Assembly (NCBI RefSeq): GCF_001940225.2
Contig: NZ_CP135164.1
Span: 3,286,001-3,350,000 of the forward strand
Source: Roseburia sp. 499
Lineage (GTDB): Bacteria; Bacillota; Clostridia; Lachnospirales; Lachnospiraceae
Length of the DNA: 64,000 bases
Reading direction: 5' to 3'
This document shows positions 35,020 through 44,059 of this stretch, one piece after another (positions within the stretch are counted from its first letter, which is position 1; every line of letters begins with the position of its first letter). Position numbers and translations under genes: made by a program. The notes under the pieces were generated by a model that saw only the letters and a program-made list of their open reading frames with translations, was not told the DNA's origin and made no database searches.

Positions 35020-35049
35020 CTGTAATTACGAATTTTAGGCTCCAAGTAC
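35017..35049 (+). repeat. 33-bp transfer-region element, copy 2
   Basis: Most divergent copy (CTGTAATTACGAATTTTAGG, then CTCCAAGTAC). It begins inside the radC terminator T-tract and ends 45 bp before the next gene. Confidence 0.75.
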
Positions 35050-35094
35050 ATAGTGTAGATATTTTCTAACACTTAGGGAAAGGAGGTAGAGGCT

Positions 35095-36066
35095 TTGAAA
35101 AAACCAAAGGTTAGTAGAGAGGAAAAGATGAGTCTGATTCAGGAAAAGTTGGAAACAGGAGTTAGAGAGATTTTTGAATCTGAAAAGTACCGAGAGTACA
35201 TAAGGACAATGGCTAAGTTTCCAAATTACAGCATCAATAACTGCATTTTGATAGCATCGCAAAGACCAGATGCTTCTTATGTATGTGGCTATAAAACTTG
35301 GCAGACAGAATTTAATCGAACTGTGAATCGTAATGAATCTGGAATTATGATTATTGCTCCTGTGAAATATAAGGCTGATGTTGAAGAACCTGTATATGAT
35401 GAGAATTCTCATCCTGTAATTGGTGAAGATGGAAAGCAGAAAATGGAAAAGGTATCAAAGGAATTCCAAGGATTTCGACCGGCATATGTTTTCGATGTGG
35501 AGCAGACAAGTGGGGAACCGTTACCATCATTAGTGCACTTACTTCAAGGTGGTGTAAGAGACTTTGAAATGATTAAGGAGGCGCTGATTGCCATTAGTCC
35601 TGTTCCAGTAACATTTGAAGCAATAAGTAGTGGGGCAAATGGATTTTATAGTCCTAGTGAAAAGCGAATTGTTGTTAAAGATGATTTACCGGAATTGCAG
35701 ACGATTAAAACTCTAATTCATGAGATTGCTCATGCGGAGCTTGGACATGGAAGCGAAGAGGACAAGTTTGATCGGAAAACCAAAGAGGTCCAGGCTGAGT
35801 CGGTTGCTTTTTGGGTAGCGGCTATGATTGGTGACGATGGCGGACTTGACACATCTGAATATTCATTTGGGTATATATCCGGGTGGAGTAAGGATAAGGA
35901 AGTTTCTGAATTAAAGGAAAGTTTGAATTTGATAAAAGAGACAGCAGACCGTATCTCATCAAATTTGGGAAGCAAGCTTGAAGAACTGCAAAAGGAGCTG
36001 CAGACAGAAGTAAAAGAAGAAATAACGGAATCATCTGCAGAAGTAAAAAGAAAAAAATCCAGATAA
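35095..36066 (+). CDS. ArdC-like antirestriction protein with HExxH metallopeptidase domain
   Basis: The 323-aa protein has an N-terminal ArdC-type ssDNA-binding domain (FPNYSINNCILIASQRPDAS, then VCGYKTWQ, about residues 40-70). A C-terminal metallopeptidase-like domain contains LIHEIAHAELGH near 207-218, and QAESVAFWVAA near 235 supplies the third zinc ligand Glu. ArdC proteins protect incoming single-stranded DNA from host restriction. The start is TTG 35095 behind AGGAGGT. Repeat copy 2 lies just upstream. Fits early transfer into a recipient. Confidence 0.82.
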   Translation: MKKPKVSREEKMSLIQEKLETGVREIFESEKYREYIRTMAKFPNYSINNCILIASQRPDASYVCGYKTWQTEFNRTVNRNESGIMIIAPVKYKADVEEPVYDENSHPVIGEDGKQKMEKVSKEFQGFRPAYVFDVEQTSGEPLPSLVHLLQGGVRDFEMIKEALIAISPVPVTFEAISSGANGFYSPSEKRIVVKDDLPELQTIKTLIHEIAHAELGHGSEEDKFDRKTKEVQAESVAFWVAAMIGDDGGLDTSEYSFGYISGWSKDKEVSELKESLNLIKETADRISSNLGSKLEELQKELQTEVKEEITESSAEVKRKKSR

Positions 36067-36077
36067 ATTTTTAAAAA

Positions 36078-36110
36078 TTTCTGTAATCACGATTTTGAGG
36101 CTCCAAGTAC
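36078..36110 (+). repeat. 33-bp transfer-region element, copy 3
   Basis: CTGTAATCACGATTTTGAGG, then CTCCAAGTAC. It lies 11 bp after the ArdC-like stop, preceded by a weak A/T hairpin, and 50 bp before the next gene. Confidence 0.8.
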
Positions 36111-36160
36111 TAAGTGTAAGGATAACAATCCAACAAATAAGCGAAAGGAGAATAAAGATT

Positions 36161-36301
36161 ATGGATTATGTATCTAACGGCAATGTAGTCATTGCAAAAG
36201 AGAGCAGATCAGATAAGGCAGGAACACTTCTTGCATATGATATGTATCTCGCAAAAAACAGAAAAGGCAGTAAGAGAAAGGAGAAGGAAAGACATGCTTA
36301 A
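36161..36301 (+). CDS. 46-aa small basic protein
   Basis: Short ORF with a well-placed GAAAGGAG before ATG 36161. It encodes MDYVSNGNVVIAKESRSDKA and a Lys/Arg-rich tail. It overlaps the next gene by 8 bp, which suggests translational coupling. No family was recognised. The strong ribosome site and the repeat element upstream support expression. Confidence 0.55.
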   Translation: MDYVSNGNVVIAKESRSDKAGTLLAYDMYLAKNRKGSKRKEKERHA

Positions 36302-37328
36302 TTTTCAGGAATTTCAGGAGTATGTAGAGATGAACCTCAAGGAGGTTTTATCAGAAGAGTACCAGGATGCAGTCGTATCATTAAATGAGGTAACCAAGAA
36401 CAATGGTACAGTTCTTCATGCGGTTACAGTAAGACCGGAGGATTCAAATATTGCTCCAAACATTTATCTTGATGGATACTTCAAGAAGTATGAGGAAGGG
36501 GCAGATATTGATATCGTAATGGGTGAAATCGGCAGAGTTGCTATGGACAACATGAGAGCACCGGAAGAGTTTGCTTCTATTGGAAGAGACTTTCAGAATT
36601 TTGATTTTGTAAAGGACAAGATCATTATGGTAGCTGTTAATGCGGAGAGAAACAGAGATTTACTTGCAGGTGCACCTCATCAGTGCAGAGAGGATCTTGC
36701 TCTTATTTATAAGGTCATGATTGGAGACAACAAAGATGGTATCGCAACAATTACCATTAAGAATGAACATATGGCAATGTGGGGCGTAACCACAGAAACA
36801 ATTCATGACTTAGCAATGGAGAATACAAAAGAGATTCTTCCTGTAACTATTCAGTCTATGAATGAGGTTATGAGAGAGATGTTTGCGAAGGATGGAATGC
36901 CGGATGAGATTGCAGAGGCAATGTTTGCAGATATGCCTGCGAACCAGCAGATGTATGTGATTTCAAATGCCTCAAAGGTAAATGGTGCAGCTTCTATGTT
37001 CTATGAGGATGCATTATCAGGTCTTGCAGACAGAATTGGAACGGATCTATTTATTCTACCATCATCTGTGCATGAGTGCATTGCAGTATCTACTGATATG
37101 GGAACACCGGAATCACTTGCTGAAATGGTTCAGGAAGTAAACGGAACTCAGGTTAATTTGGAAGAGCAGTTGTCGGATCATGTGTATCGTTTTGATGCAA
37201 AGGCGAAGACGATTTCACTTGCAGATACAACTATGGAACAGTTAGAAGCAAAGGTTTCTGAAAACACTCAGGAATATGATGTTTCACAGTCACAGACTGA
37301 GGGTTCTCGCCCTCGTCATCACAGATAA
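36294..37328 (+). CDS. DUF5688-type protein
   Basis: The 344-aa soluble protein begins MLNFQEFQEYVEMNLKEVLS and contains VTKNNGTVLHAVTVRPE and NIAPNIYLDGYFKKYEEG, which match my memory of the DUF5688 family common in clostridial mobile elements. No catalytic motif is visible. The start ATG 36294 has AAAGGAG at an ideal distance. Function unknown; often adjacent to relaxase and ArdC-like genes. Confidence 0.75.
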   Translation: MLNFQEFQEYVEMNLKEVLSEEYQDAVVSLNEVTKNNGTVLHAVTVRPEDSNIAPNIYLDGYFKKYEEGADIDIVMGEIGRVAMDNMRAPEEFASIGRDFQNFDFVKDKIIMVAVNAERNRDLLAGAPHQCREDLALIYKVMIGDNKDGIATITIKNEHMAMWGVTTETIHDLAMENTKEILPVTIQSMNEVMREMFAKDGMPDEIAEAMFADMPANQQMYVISNASKVNGAASMFYEDALSGLADRIGTDLFILPSSVHECIAVSTDMGTPESLAEMVQEVNGTQVNLEEQLSDHVYRFDAKAKTISLADTTMEQLEAKVSENTQEYDVSQSQTEGSRPRHHR

Positions 37329-37342
37329 GGAAGGAGATTATT

Positions 37343-37702
37343 ATGCAGGTATCGGAAGTAAGATTAAATCTGTTAAAAACAGATACAGCTGTAAAGGCGA
37401 TTGGTAGTTTTGCACTTGATGGTGCATTTGCAGTAAGGGGAGTTCGTGTAATGGAAGATAAGAATGGTCACAATTTTGTGGCTTTTCCTTCCAGGGAAAA
37501 ACAGGACGGAAGCTATGAGGACATTGCGTTTCCTCTAAGCAAGGAGTTATATGCATCCATCACAGGAGCGATTATTGATGAGTATAAGCAACAGGTGGAA
37601 AAGCAGGAGCAGGCACAGAATCAGGAGGCTTCGAAGGAAGCGACCCAGACAGAGGCAGAGAGCGCAGCTGCACCTGCTCCGAAGAAAGGCAAAAGCAGAT
37701 AA
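37343..37702 (+). CDS. spoVG: SpoVG-family regulator, copy 1
   Basis: The 119-aa protein begins MQVSEVRLNLL and contains AIGSFALDGAFAVRGVRVM and FVAFPSREKQDG, the SpoVG fold. SpoVG proteins bind DNA and RNA and tune gene expression in Firmicutes. It has an extended Gln/Glu/Ala-rich tail (about residues 85-115) not found in housekeeping SpoVG. It follows the DUF5688 gene by 14 bp with AAGGAG and is followed by a second copy. Confidence 0.88.
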   Translation: MQVSEVRLNLLKTDTAVKAIGSFALDGAFAVRGVRVMEDKNGHNFVAFPSREKQDGSYEDIAFPLSKELYASITGAIIDEYKQQVEKQEQAQNQEASKEATQTEAESAAAPAPKKGKSR

Positions 37703-37714
37703 GGAGGGTGTTTC

Positions 37715-37969
37715 GTGCAGGTAACAGAGGTTAGACTTACAAAGGCTCCAAGCGAAGATAGTTGTTTGGCATATGGCAGTTTTACTTTGGATGGGGATTT
37801 TGTAGTCTGTGGAATAAGAGTCTTAAAGACAAAGGACGGAAATCTCTTTGTAGGCTATCCGTCAAAGCAAAATAGCAGAGGGGAATATAAGGATGTTTGT
37901 TTCCCGATGGCTAGAGCACTTAGAGAGGATATTTCTTTAAGAGTCCTTGAAGAGTATGAAAAATTATAA
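37715..37969 (+). CDS. SpoVG-family regulator, copy 2
   Basis: The 84-aa protein MQVTEVRLTKAPSEDSCLAY with GSFTLDGDFVVCGIRVL and FVGYPSKQN is a paralogue of the preceding gene without its tail. It starts at GTG 37715 after AAGGAGGGTG. Two tandem SpoVG genes suggest a heteromeric or divergent regulator pair for the transfer genes. Confidence 0.85.
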   Translation: MQVTEVRLTKAPSEDSCLAYGSFTLDGDFVVCGIRVLKTKDGNLFVGYPSKQNSRGEYKDVCFPMARALREDISLRVLEEYEKL

Positions 37970-38016
37970 GTAGTGTATTGGTTAAAATGTTCATGTTTAA
38001 TTACCTCCCGATTGTG

Positions 38017-38036
38017 GCCGTCCAGAAATGGGCGGC
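38017..38036 (+). other. GC-rich hairpin before the relaxase gene
   Basis: GCCGTCC-AGAAAT-GGGCGGC, 7-bp stem (one G-T pair) in an A/T-rich gap, 27 bp upstream of the relaxase ATG. No T-run follows directly. It could be part of oriT or a translation control element. Confidence 0.45.
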
Positions 38037-38063
38037 TGCTTTCATATAGAGAAAGGATGGTTT

Positions 38064-39869
38064 ATGGCAGAAGGAATTGTAGTAAAGATATGGAATGTTA
38101 GCGCAAATAGTAGTACGAGGTCTGGTGCATCACAGATTCAAAGTTCGATTGCATATATTGAAAACCCCGAAAAAGTTGGTGTGAGGATAGGGGATAACAC
38201 TGGAACGCAAGTTGGAAATGAATTGTCATATGTGATGAACGATATGAAAACCTTGGATGGTTTATATGTTGGTTGCAGACACATCTCAAATATAAAAAAT
38301 GCTACAGAGGAAATGATGCAAATCAAGGAGTTTTATGGAAAGCTTGATGGTCGAGTGGCAACACATGGAGTGATTTCATTAGATGAGAGTGAATCGAATC
38401 CAAAGAATGCCGGTAAGTTGATGCTTTTGTTAGACGAACTTATGCAGAAGGTATTTCCTGATAATCAGGTGGTATATGCGGTTCATACGAATACAGAGAA
38501 TCTGCATATCCATTTTATATTGAATACGGTAGGTCTTGACGGAAAAAAGATTCATATGGATAAGAATTTTATGAAAGAGATTCTTGAGGCAAATCTTAAT
38601 GACTTGGCGGAAAAATATGGATTCACTCCTAATGAAAAGTGGCAGAAGAAAAAAGAGCCGGAAACAATACCTCTTGTGCAAAGGAAGATTTTGCTTAGGG
38701 GGTTGATTGATAATGCTATAGAGCAAACAGATGATTTTGCTGCATTTATTGCATATTTAAGAGCGGATGGATTGACAGTAAATGTGGGTAAGAATCTGTC
38801 GCTTCAAATGGAAGGTATGAGTCATGCTATGCGAACAGGTCAGCTTGGAAGCAATTATACCATTGAGGGGATATGCAGTCGTCTTGCTTCAAAGTTAGAT
38901 CCTCTGGTATGGAAGTCTGTTTCTGAGCAGTCGCATTATATCTCAGAGAGAGAAATGCTTTTATTTACACCAAATAAGATGAAAAATTATGCAGATATGG
39001 AGAAGGATGAAAAGACAGATGCAGTGAGATTATTAAAGCTTGGCAGAAATCCGTGGGTCGAAGCAAGGTCAGATAATTGGCAGATAGAAAGGATGGGTAA
39101 AGAACTAAATAAAATCGGATATGTATATGAACTAGTACATTTTTATTCCAGGGGAGCTGACAATACGGATGCTGCCATGAAAGCTATTATTGAAAAGCGA
39201 AAGATTTTGGCAGAAGAGCGTAAAGAGATACGGGCTAATCTTAAAGCTTATAAGCCTATTATTTCTATTTATGAAGAAATGAAAAAGTATATGCTTCGTG
39301 CTTATTTATATGATGCATATGGCAGGACGGAGTACATTGATGATTTTCAGAATTACATGCAGCTGTCCGACAGGCTTATAAAAATATATGGTAAGTCGGT
39401 GGAAGAGGTGGCGGATTATATTGCAGACCAGAAAGCGCAGCTTTTATATGCCAAGGCGCAGGATGCTGAACTAAATGAGCAATACAAGGTTATTAGAAAA
39501 TATGTTGATGAAAAGAGATTTCTTGTTGACGAAATGGGACTCTCTTTCTTTAAGGCAGTTGGTCATAGTGAGGCAAAAAAAGATGCAAGAGAATATGGTG
39601 TATTTGCCAGTGATATTAAATATATAACTGCGAAGGATATAGAGGATGTCATTGTCAGAGTAGTGACTACTCCGGACGTTATTGATGGTAAGAATACCGT
39701 CACAACGACTGTAACTGTTATGACAAATGATGAGAAAACTATCAAAGAAATATCCTCAAGGGATATGGATGCAAAGGCATTTAATGATGCTTTATTTGAA
39801 TTATCAAGTGAATATGGTTTAAGAGATTGCCAGACACATAGAAAAAATATCAGAAAAAATGTGCTGTAA
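38064..39869 (+). CDS. MOBP-type relaxase
   Basis: Nicks oriT and pilots the strand into the recipient. The 601-aa protein has a candidate catalytic Tyr31 in SSIAYIENPEK. It has a three-His metal site, His141 in VVYAVHTNTENLHIHFILN with HIH at 148-150. This is the arrangement of the relaxase family PF03432/MOBP. The C-terminal part is long and helical without a recognised domain. ATG 38064 follows GAAAGGA. Repeat copy 4 follows the stop directly. Confidence 0.87.
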   Translation: MAEGIVVKIWNVSANSSTRSGASQIQSSIAYIENPEKVGVRIGDNTGTQVGNELSYVMNDMKTLDGLYVGCRHISNIKNATEEMMQIKEFYGKLDGRVATHGVISLDESESNPKNAGKLMLLLDELMQKVFPDNQVVYAVHTNTENLHIHFILNTVGLDGKKIHMDKNFMKEILEANLNDLAEKYGFTPNEKWQKKKEPETIPLVQRKILLRGLIDNAIEQTDDFAAFIAYLRADGLTVNVGKNLSLQMEGMSHAMRTGQLGSNYTIEGICSRLASKLDPLVWKSVSEQSHYISEREMLLFTPNKMKNYADMEKDEKTDAVRLLKLGRNPWVEARSDNWQIERMGKELNKIGYVYELVHFYSRGADNTDAAMKAIIEKRKILAEERKEIRANLKAYKPIISIYEEMKKYMLRAYLYDAYGRTEYIDDFQNYMQLSDRLIKIYGKSVEEVADYIADQKAQLLYAKAQDAELNEQYKVIRKYVDEKRFLVDEMGLSFFKAVGHSEAKKDAREYGVFASDIKYITAKDIEDVIVRVVTTPDVIDGKNTVTTTVTVMTNDEKTIKEISSRDMDAKAFNDALFELSSEYGLRDCQTHRKNIRKNVL

Positions 39870-39870
39870 A

Positions 39871-39901
39871 TCTGTAATCACGATTTTTAGGCTCCAAGTA
39901 C
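39871..39901 (+). repeat. 33-bp transfer-region element, copy 4
   Basis: CTGTAATCACGATTTTTAGG, then CTCCAAGTAC, starting right after the relaxase stop, with no terminator between, and 19 bp before the next ATG; the shortest distance of all copies. Confidence 0.8.
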
Positions 39902-39920
39902 ATTGTAGGAGGCGAAAATA

Positions 39921-41162
39921 ATGCAGAGATTACAGTATCAAAAAAAGACAGATGGTTCCCTGATACAGGAGCCAAGTCTTTATAAGGTAAGTTCTATTTT
40001 TAAGGAAAATGAACTTGCAGATATGTTTCTAAAGCTTAAGGCTAATGTGTGTGACCTAAATCCTGCTTTAGTAACGAAATGTATTACCGGTACTGAGCAG
40101 GATTTTATTATGCTCATGAACCGTGCAAAGGAATTTGTGGAGTTTAATTATCCAAGAGCGGGACCAGATGTAAAGAGAAAGCTTCTTGATATGTTTCAGC
40201 AGTGTGTGTTTGGCTATTATGTTTTAACGCCACTTATCACTGCAAAAGATGTATCGGATATAAAGGTGTTGGGCTTCGACCATATTGTTGTAAAAGCAAA
40301 TGGCGAGAGGTATGTGGCTGATATTAGCTTTTTTAGCGAGGACGATTATAAATCCTGGTATGAGAGAATCCATAGAATTCACAAGCTTGGTCGAGCAGAG
40401 GAATTTGCTTTAGGACATTGTACGGATAGAAAAGGTGTAGATGCTTTTTATTTAAGAATTGATGTCCAACATGCTTGTATCACATCTACAGAAAAGAACA
40501 ATATTCATATTCGAAAGATGCCAAAGGAGAAACTTTCTTGGGAGTATCTTAAGGAAAACGGGATGCTTGATGATGAGATGATGGAATATCTTGCTGATAG
40601 AATTGGTGCAGGTTACGGTTTCCTAATTTCTGGTCGAGGTGGATCCGGCAAATCTACCCTTCTTAATAATATGGTTGACTGGATTCCCTTCAATCAATCC
40701 ATTCTTGTTTCTCAGGAATCGGATGAGTTATACAGCAACGTGCATCCACAGATTCAGTTTGAGCACACCATGACAGTTAGAAAAAATGATGTAGTAACGG
40801 ATTTTACACTGGAAGATGAACTTAGGCTTGGGCTTTTGCAGGATATTGACAATTTTATCATAGGTGAGATTAAGGGCGGTGAGGCACTTCATGTATTTAC
40901 GACTGCTATGAGTACCGGTGCAAGGTTTTTTGGAACAATTCATTCCAATGATGCAAGAAGTTCTGTGACAAGACTTGCGCAGTGTGCCAGATATGTTTCG
41001 GATTATCCTATGGAAACACTGGAGGAAATGCTTACCTGTATGCCTTTTGTGCTGATTCATATGAGTCATTTTTCTATTGATGAAATTGTTGAGATTGATG
41101 GATGGGATGCAACTAATAAGAAGCTTAAGTTTGCACAGGTATATAGGAAGGAGTGCAAGTAA
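39921..41162 (+). CDS. TadA/CpaF-type secretion ATPase, copy 1
   Basis: Powers pilus assembly or secretion at the membrane. The 413-aa protein has Walker A GRGGSGKST (residues 238-246), the Asp box and Walker B region (NFIIGEIKGGEALHVF near 312) and the His-box-like FFGTIHSNDARSSVTR near 335. It belongs to the TadA/VirB11 superfamily. Its start has AGGAGGCG. Next to it lies a prepilin peptidase gene, which favours a Tad-pilus role. A second ATPase of the same family lies at 59989. Confidence 0.85.
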   Translation: MQRLQYQKKTDGSLIQEPSLYKVSSIFKENELADMFLKLKANVCDLNPALVTKCITGTEQDFIMLMNRAKEFVEFNYPRAGPDVKRKLLDMFQQCVFGYYVLTPLITAKDVSDIKVLGFDHIVVKANGERYVADISFFSEDDYKSWYERIHRIHKLGRAEEFALGHCTDRKGVDAFYLRIDVQHACITSTEKNNIHIRKMPKEKLSWEYLKENGMLDDEMMEYLADRIGAGYGFLISGRGGSGKSTLLNNMVDWIPFNQSILVSQESDELYSNVHPQIQFEHTMTVRKNDVVTDFTLEDELRLGLLQDIDNFIIGEIKGGEALHVFTTAMSTGARFFGTIHSNDARSSVTRLAQCARYVSDYPMETLEEMLTCMPFVLIHMSHFSIDEIVEIDGWDATNKKLKFAQVYRKECK

Positions 41163-41163
41163 A

Positions 41164-41652
41164 ATGACAGTTATGTATTTGATATTGGCGGTGCTTTCGA
41201 TTGTTTATCTGATAGTGGCAACTGTCATGGACTTAAAGGAGCGAATGGTATTTGTGTTCCCCGCAATTGCCATAAATGCACTGTGGAGTGCGTATCTGCT
41301 TTTTAGTGGTTCATATGACAATACATTTTTAAGTGTGTATTGGATGGTAAATCTGATTGTTTATTTACTTCTGAACCACTTTGGAATCTGGGGCGGAGGA
41401 GACAGTGATTTGTTCCTTTTGATGGCCAATGTGTGCCTTGCAGCAGGCTCTGTTTTGAATGGATATAGTGCGGCATTTCTTGAGTGCATTTACCTGTGTG
41501 CAGGCCTTGGATTATCCATTGGCATTAGTCGTGTTGAAGCGGGAATCAAAAGAGAAAAGGTAACACTTAATCGCGGTGTTGCTGTGGCTCCAGGGATAGC
41601 GATTGTGATGATTGTGCTCCTATTGAAAGGGCTTATTTGGAGGGTGATGTGA
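41164..41652 (+). CDS. Prepilin peptidase (TadV/A24-like)
   Basis: The 162-aa membrane protein has about five hydrophobic segments and the aspartate protease motif WGGGDSDLFLL (GxGD) near residue 76. The first catalytic Asp lies in VATVMDLKERMV (residue ~22). Such short forms cleave and sometimes methylate pilin precursors (CpaA/TadV type). It starts two bases after the ATPase stop and overlaps the next gene (TGATG). Confidence 0.8.
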   Translation: MTVMYLILAVLSIVYLIVATVMDLKERMVFVFPAIAINALWSAYLLFSGSYDNTFLSVYWMVNLIVYLLLNHFGIWGGGDSDLFLLMANVCLAAGSVLNGYSAAFLECIYLCAGLGLSIGISRVEAGIKREKVTLNRGVAVAPGIAIVMIVLLLKGLIWRVM

Positions 41653-43277
41653 TGGATGAAATACAAATTATAGAAAGACTTCTTCCTCAGATGTCAGAGG
41701 TTATGAATGTAATCCCAGGAGAAGAATTTCGAATGAAGGATAACGATACTTTGCTGATCCTACAAAGGCGAATGGAAAACAGTGATCTTTGTATGGAACT
41801 GCAGGCCTTTAATGAAATCTTTTCAGATAAGGATGGCTGTAGTCTTCACAAGCTTAGAACATCAGCGGTTGCACTGATTAAGATTCGACTTTTGATTGAG
41901 CGTAAGGAGAGGGATTTTAATGCTAGAAGCTTGAGACTTCTTATAAAGGAATTCCATGTTCAGAGTACTAAGGTTGAGAACATTATCCATTTATCAAGTG
42001 TGAATGCGATGGCGGCTAGCGATTATCAGAGGGAACGAATTGAGCAGACACTTAAGAAGAATAATGCATTTCTTGATGCCTTTCGAATTGAGATAGAAAC
42101 CTTAGAAAAGCGAATTGAAAGAATGCCCGTTTCAGATGAGGAGTTAGAAGAAGAGAAGTCTTCTGATTCTAGGAAAGGAAAAAAGAGTGAAGAAGTTGTA
42201 GCTCCAGTAAAGGCAGAACGAAAGAGTCCTTTTGGCTCAATTACAAAGCGATTCCAGGAAGCAAAGGAAAAGCAGGTAATAGATGAGCAGTTAAAGGTAG
42301 TGGAGAAAGAACAGTCGGTTACAAGCTGTGAGGAGATTCCATTTTATGAGAAGAGCCTTGGGTTTACAGAGAAGTATGAATGCAAGGATATTCCAGCATA
42401 TTGCATTTTCAAGCGCAAGAACAATTTCTATTTTGGGCTTACTCGCAATGTAAATAAGACCACCTATGATAATCTTGATGGAAGCCTTATGGAACTAACA
42501 GAAGCAACAGATGATTTCTTGCAGTTTATGACTGTGGATCTTTTGTCGGAGGAATATAACTTAGTGCCTTTTTCTGATAAGGAGAAGGAAGCACTTCGAA
42601 TGTATTTTAACTTCGTATCTGGTTGCTTTAGAAAGTATATTGGCGTGACTCTTACGGTGCAGGAATATTTGTCCTTTAAGGGTTATTACAACAAGCTTGT
42701 GCTTAAGATGTTCGAGCTTGAGAAGAAGGAAAAAGAAGACTATTACAAAGCATTGATATTGGCAGATGCCTATCAAGGATACATGGAGGGATATGACCTT
42801 AAGTGCTCCGATAATGAGGAAACAATTATCGCCAATATAGTAAAGGAGAAGCATGGAAATTATATCGATGACCTTAATCTTATTATGGACAATCATATTT
42901 GTGATGAGGCTGCGAGGGCTGATTTAGTGGAGCTGATTCAAAAAATTAGAGATTTCAATAAGCCTATGGAAATAGCTGAGGTTAAGAAGGAAGAGCCTGA
43001 GGTAATTTCTCCAAAACCACAATATGATTTGTTCCCAGTGATGCCTCAAATGTATGGAATGCCTATGATGCCAATGAACATAAATCAGGGTGTTATGCAG
43101 ATTGTGATTCAGATTTTGAATCGAGACATGGAGGTTGTGGATGAGGCTTTATATGCTGGTAGCAATATTAGCCAGGCTCTTTATGATTATCAGTCGAAGG
43201 GCGGATATATCAAGAGACTTGGCTTTAGAAATAACGGACAAGACATTTTTTGCAAAGAAGAAAAGGAGATGATTTGA
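41652..43277 (+). CDS. Cytoplasmic protein of unknown function in the pilus gene group
   Basis: The 541-aa protein has no membrane segment or signal. Residues about 105-150 and 175-225 are helical/coiled-coil and charged (a Glu/Ser/Lys-rich linker near 165-185). The middle (about 230-430) looks globular, and the C-terminus has a Pro/Met-rich patch (MPQMYGMPMMPMN). ATG 41652 overlaps the peptidase stop. It is likely part of the transfer/pilus operon, but its function cannot be named. Confidence 0.6.
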   Translation: MDEIQIIERLLPQMSEVMNVIPGEEFRMKDNDTLLILQRRMENSDLCMELQAFNEIFSDKDGCSLHKLRTSAVALIKIRLLIERKERDFNARSLRLLIKEFHVQSTKVENIIHLSSVNAMAASDYQRERIEQTLKKNNAFLDAFRIEIETLEKRIERMPVSDEELEEEKSSDSRKGKKSEEVVAPVKAERKSPFGSITKRFQEAKEKQVIDEQLKVVEKEQSVTSCEEIPFYEKSLGFTEKYECKDIPAYCIFKRKNNFYFGLTRNVNKTTYDNLDGSLMELTEATDDFLQFMTVDLLSEEYNLVPFSDKEKEALRMYFNFVSGCFRKYIGVTLTVQEYLSFKGYYNKLVLKMFELEKKEKEDYYKALILADAYQGYMEGYDLKCSDNEETIIANIVKEKHGNYIDDLNLIMDNHICDEAARADLVELIQKIRDFNKPMEIAEVKKEEPEVISPKPQYDLFPVMPQMYGMPMMPMNINQGVMQIVIQILNRDMEVVDEALYAGSNISQALYDYQSKGGYIKRLGFRNNGQDIFCKEEKEMI

Positions 43278-44059
43278 TGAAGAAAGAAGGGAAAATTATG
43301 TGCGTTGGAATTGTAGTAATTGTATTAGTGGTTGTGGCGATGATTACAGCCAAGAATAATCATGGTACTCAGATAAGTGGGCCAGATGATATTGAAGTAT
43401 CTGATCTTGTGTTTCGCGAAGAAATAAAAGATAAGGAAAAGAATAAGCTTGATTCGAAGGACAGAATGGAAAAGGTTATTTCCGATTACGAAAAGTCTTT
43501 AGGGAATGCAAGGTTTATCACGGTCGAAAAGGTGGTTCGAACTACCACAGAAGATACAGAGGGGAATTATAGTACAGTCTATGATTCCTATCTGGTATCT
43601 GATGTAGATCTTGTAAAGGGTAAGGATTCGACTGAGGAATTTGCTAATGCAGTATCAGCAGCGGAGTATGATGATAGCTTAATTCAGACTGTTGATTTTG
43701 CAGATGGATTTGGTTTTTCTTATCAGGGTCTTAATGCTAGAGGCATCTATGAGGCTCTTCTTGAATTAGAAGGCTTTGATGGAGATTTGTCTAAGGTAAC
43801 ATTTGATAACGAAACTCATGAGATGACAAAGCAGAATATCTATGTGCTTTTAGATGAGGGAAGTATTATTAAGAGACTTTTGCCGGAGTATGAAAGTAAG
43901 GATGTGATTGAGCAGAAAGTATATTTCCAGACCACAAAAGATGGGGATATAGAAGTTCCAGAGTGCTTTGTTGCAGTCATTAAATATCGTGAGGAGGATA
44001 AGGTAATCGAGAAGAGCATTTACCTTCAGGTGTCAGTGAATCATTGGGAGGTGGTATAA
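43277..44059 (+). CDS. Membrane-anchored extracellular protein, unknown
   Basis: The 260-aa protein has one N-terminal membrane helix (MCVGIVVIVLVVVAMITA, about residues 8-25) and then a hydrophilic outer region with no recognised fold. ATG 43277 overlaps the previous stop and has AAAGGAGA upstream. Its end abuts the next gene. Possible pilus biogenesis or surface scaffold subunit by location (inference). Confidence 0.6.
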   Translation: MKKEGKIMCVGIVVIVLVVVAMITAKNNHGTQISGPDDIEVSDLVFREEIKDKEKNKLDSKDRMEKVISDYEKSLGNARFITVEKVVRTTTEDTEGNYSTVYDSYLVSDVDLVKGKDSTEEFANAVSAAEYDDSLIQTVDFADGFGFSYQGLNARGIYEALLELEGFDGDLSKVTFDNETHEMTKQNIYVLLDEGSIIKRLLPEYESKDVIEQKVYFQTTKDGDIEVPECFVAVIKYREEDKVIEKSIYLQVSVNHWEVV

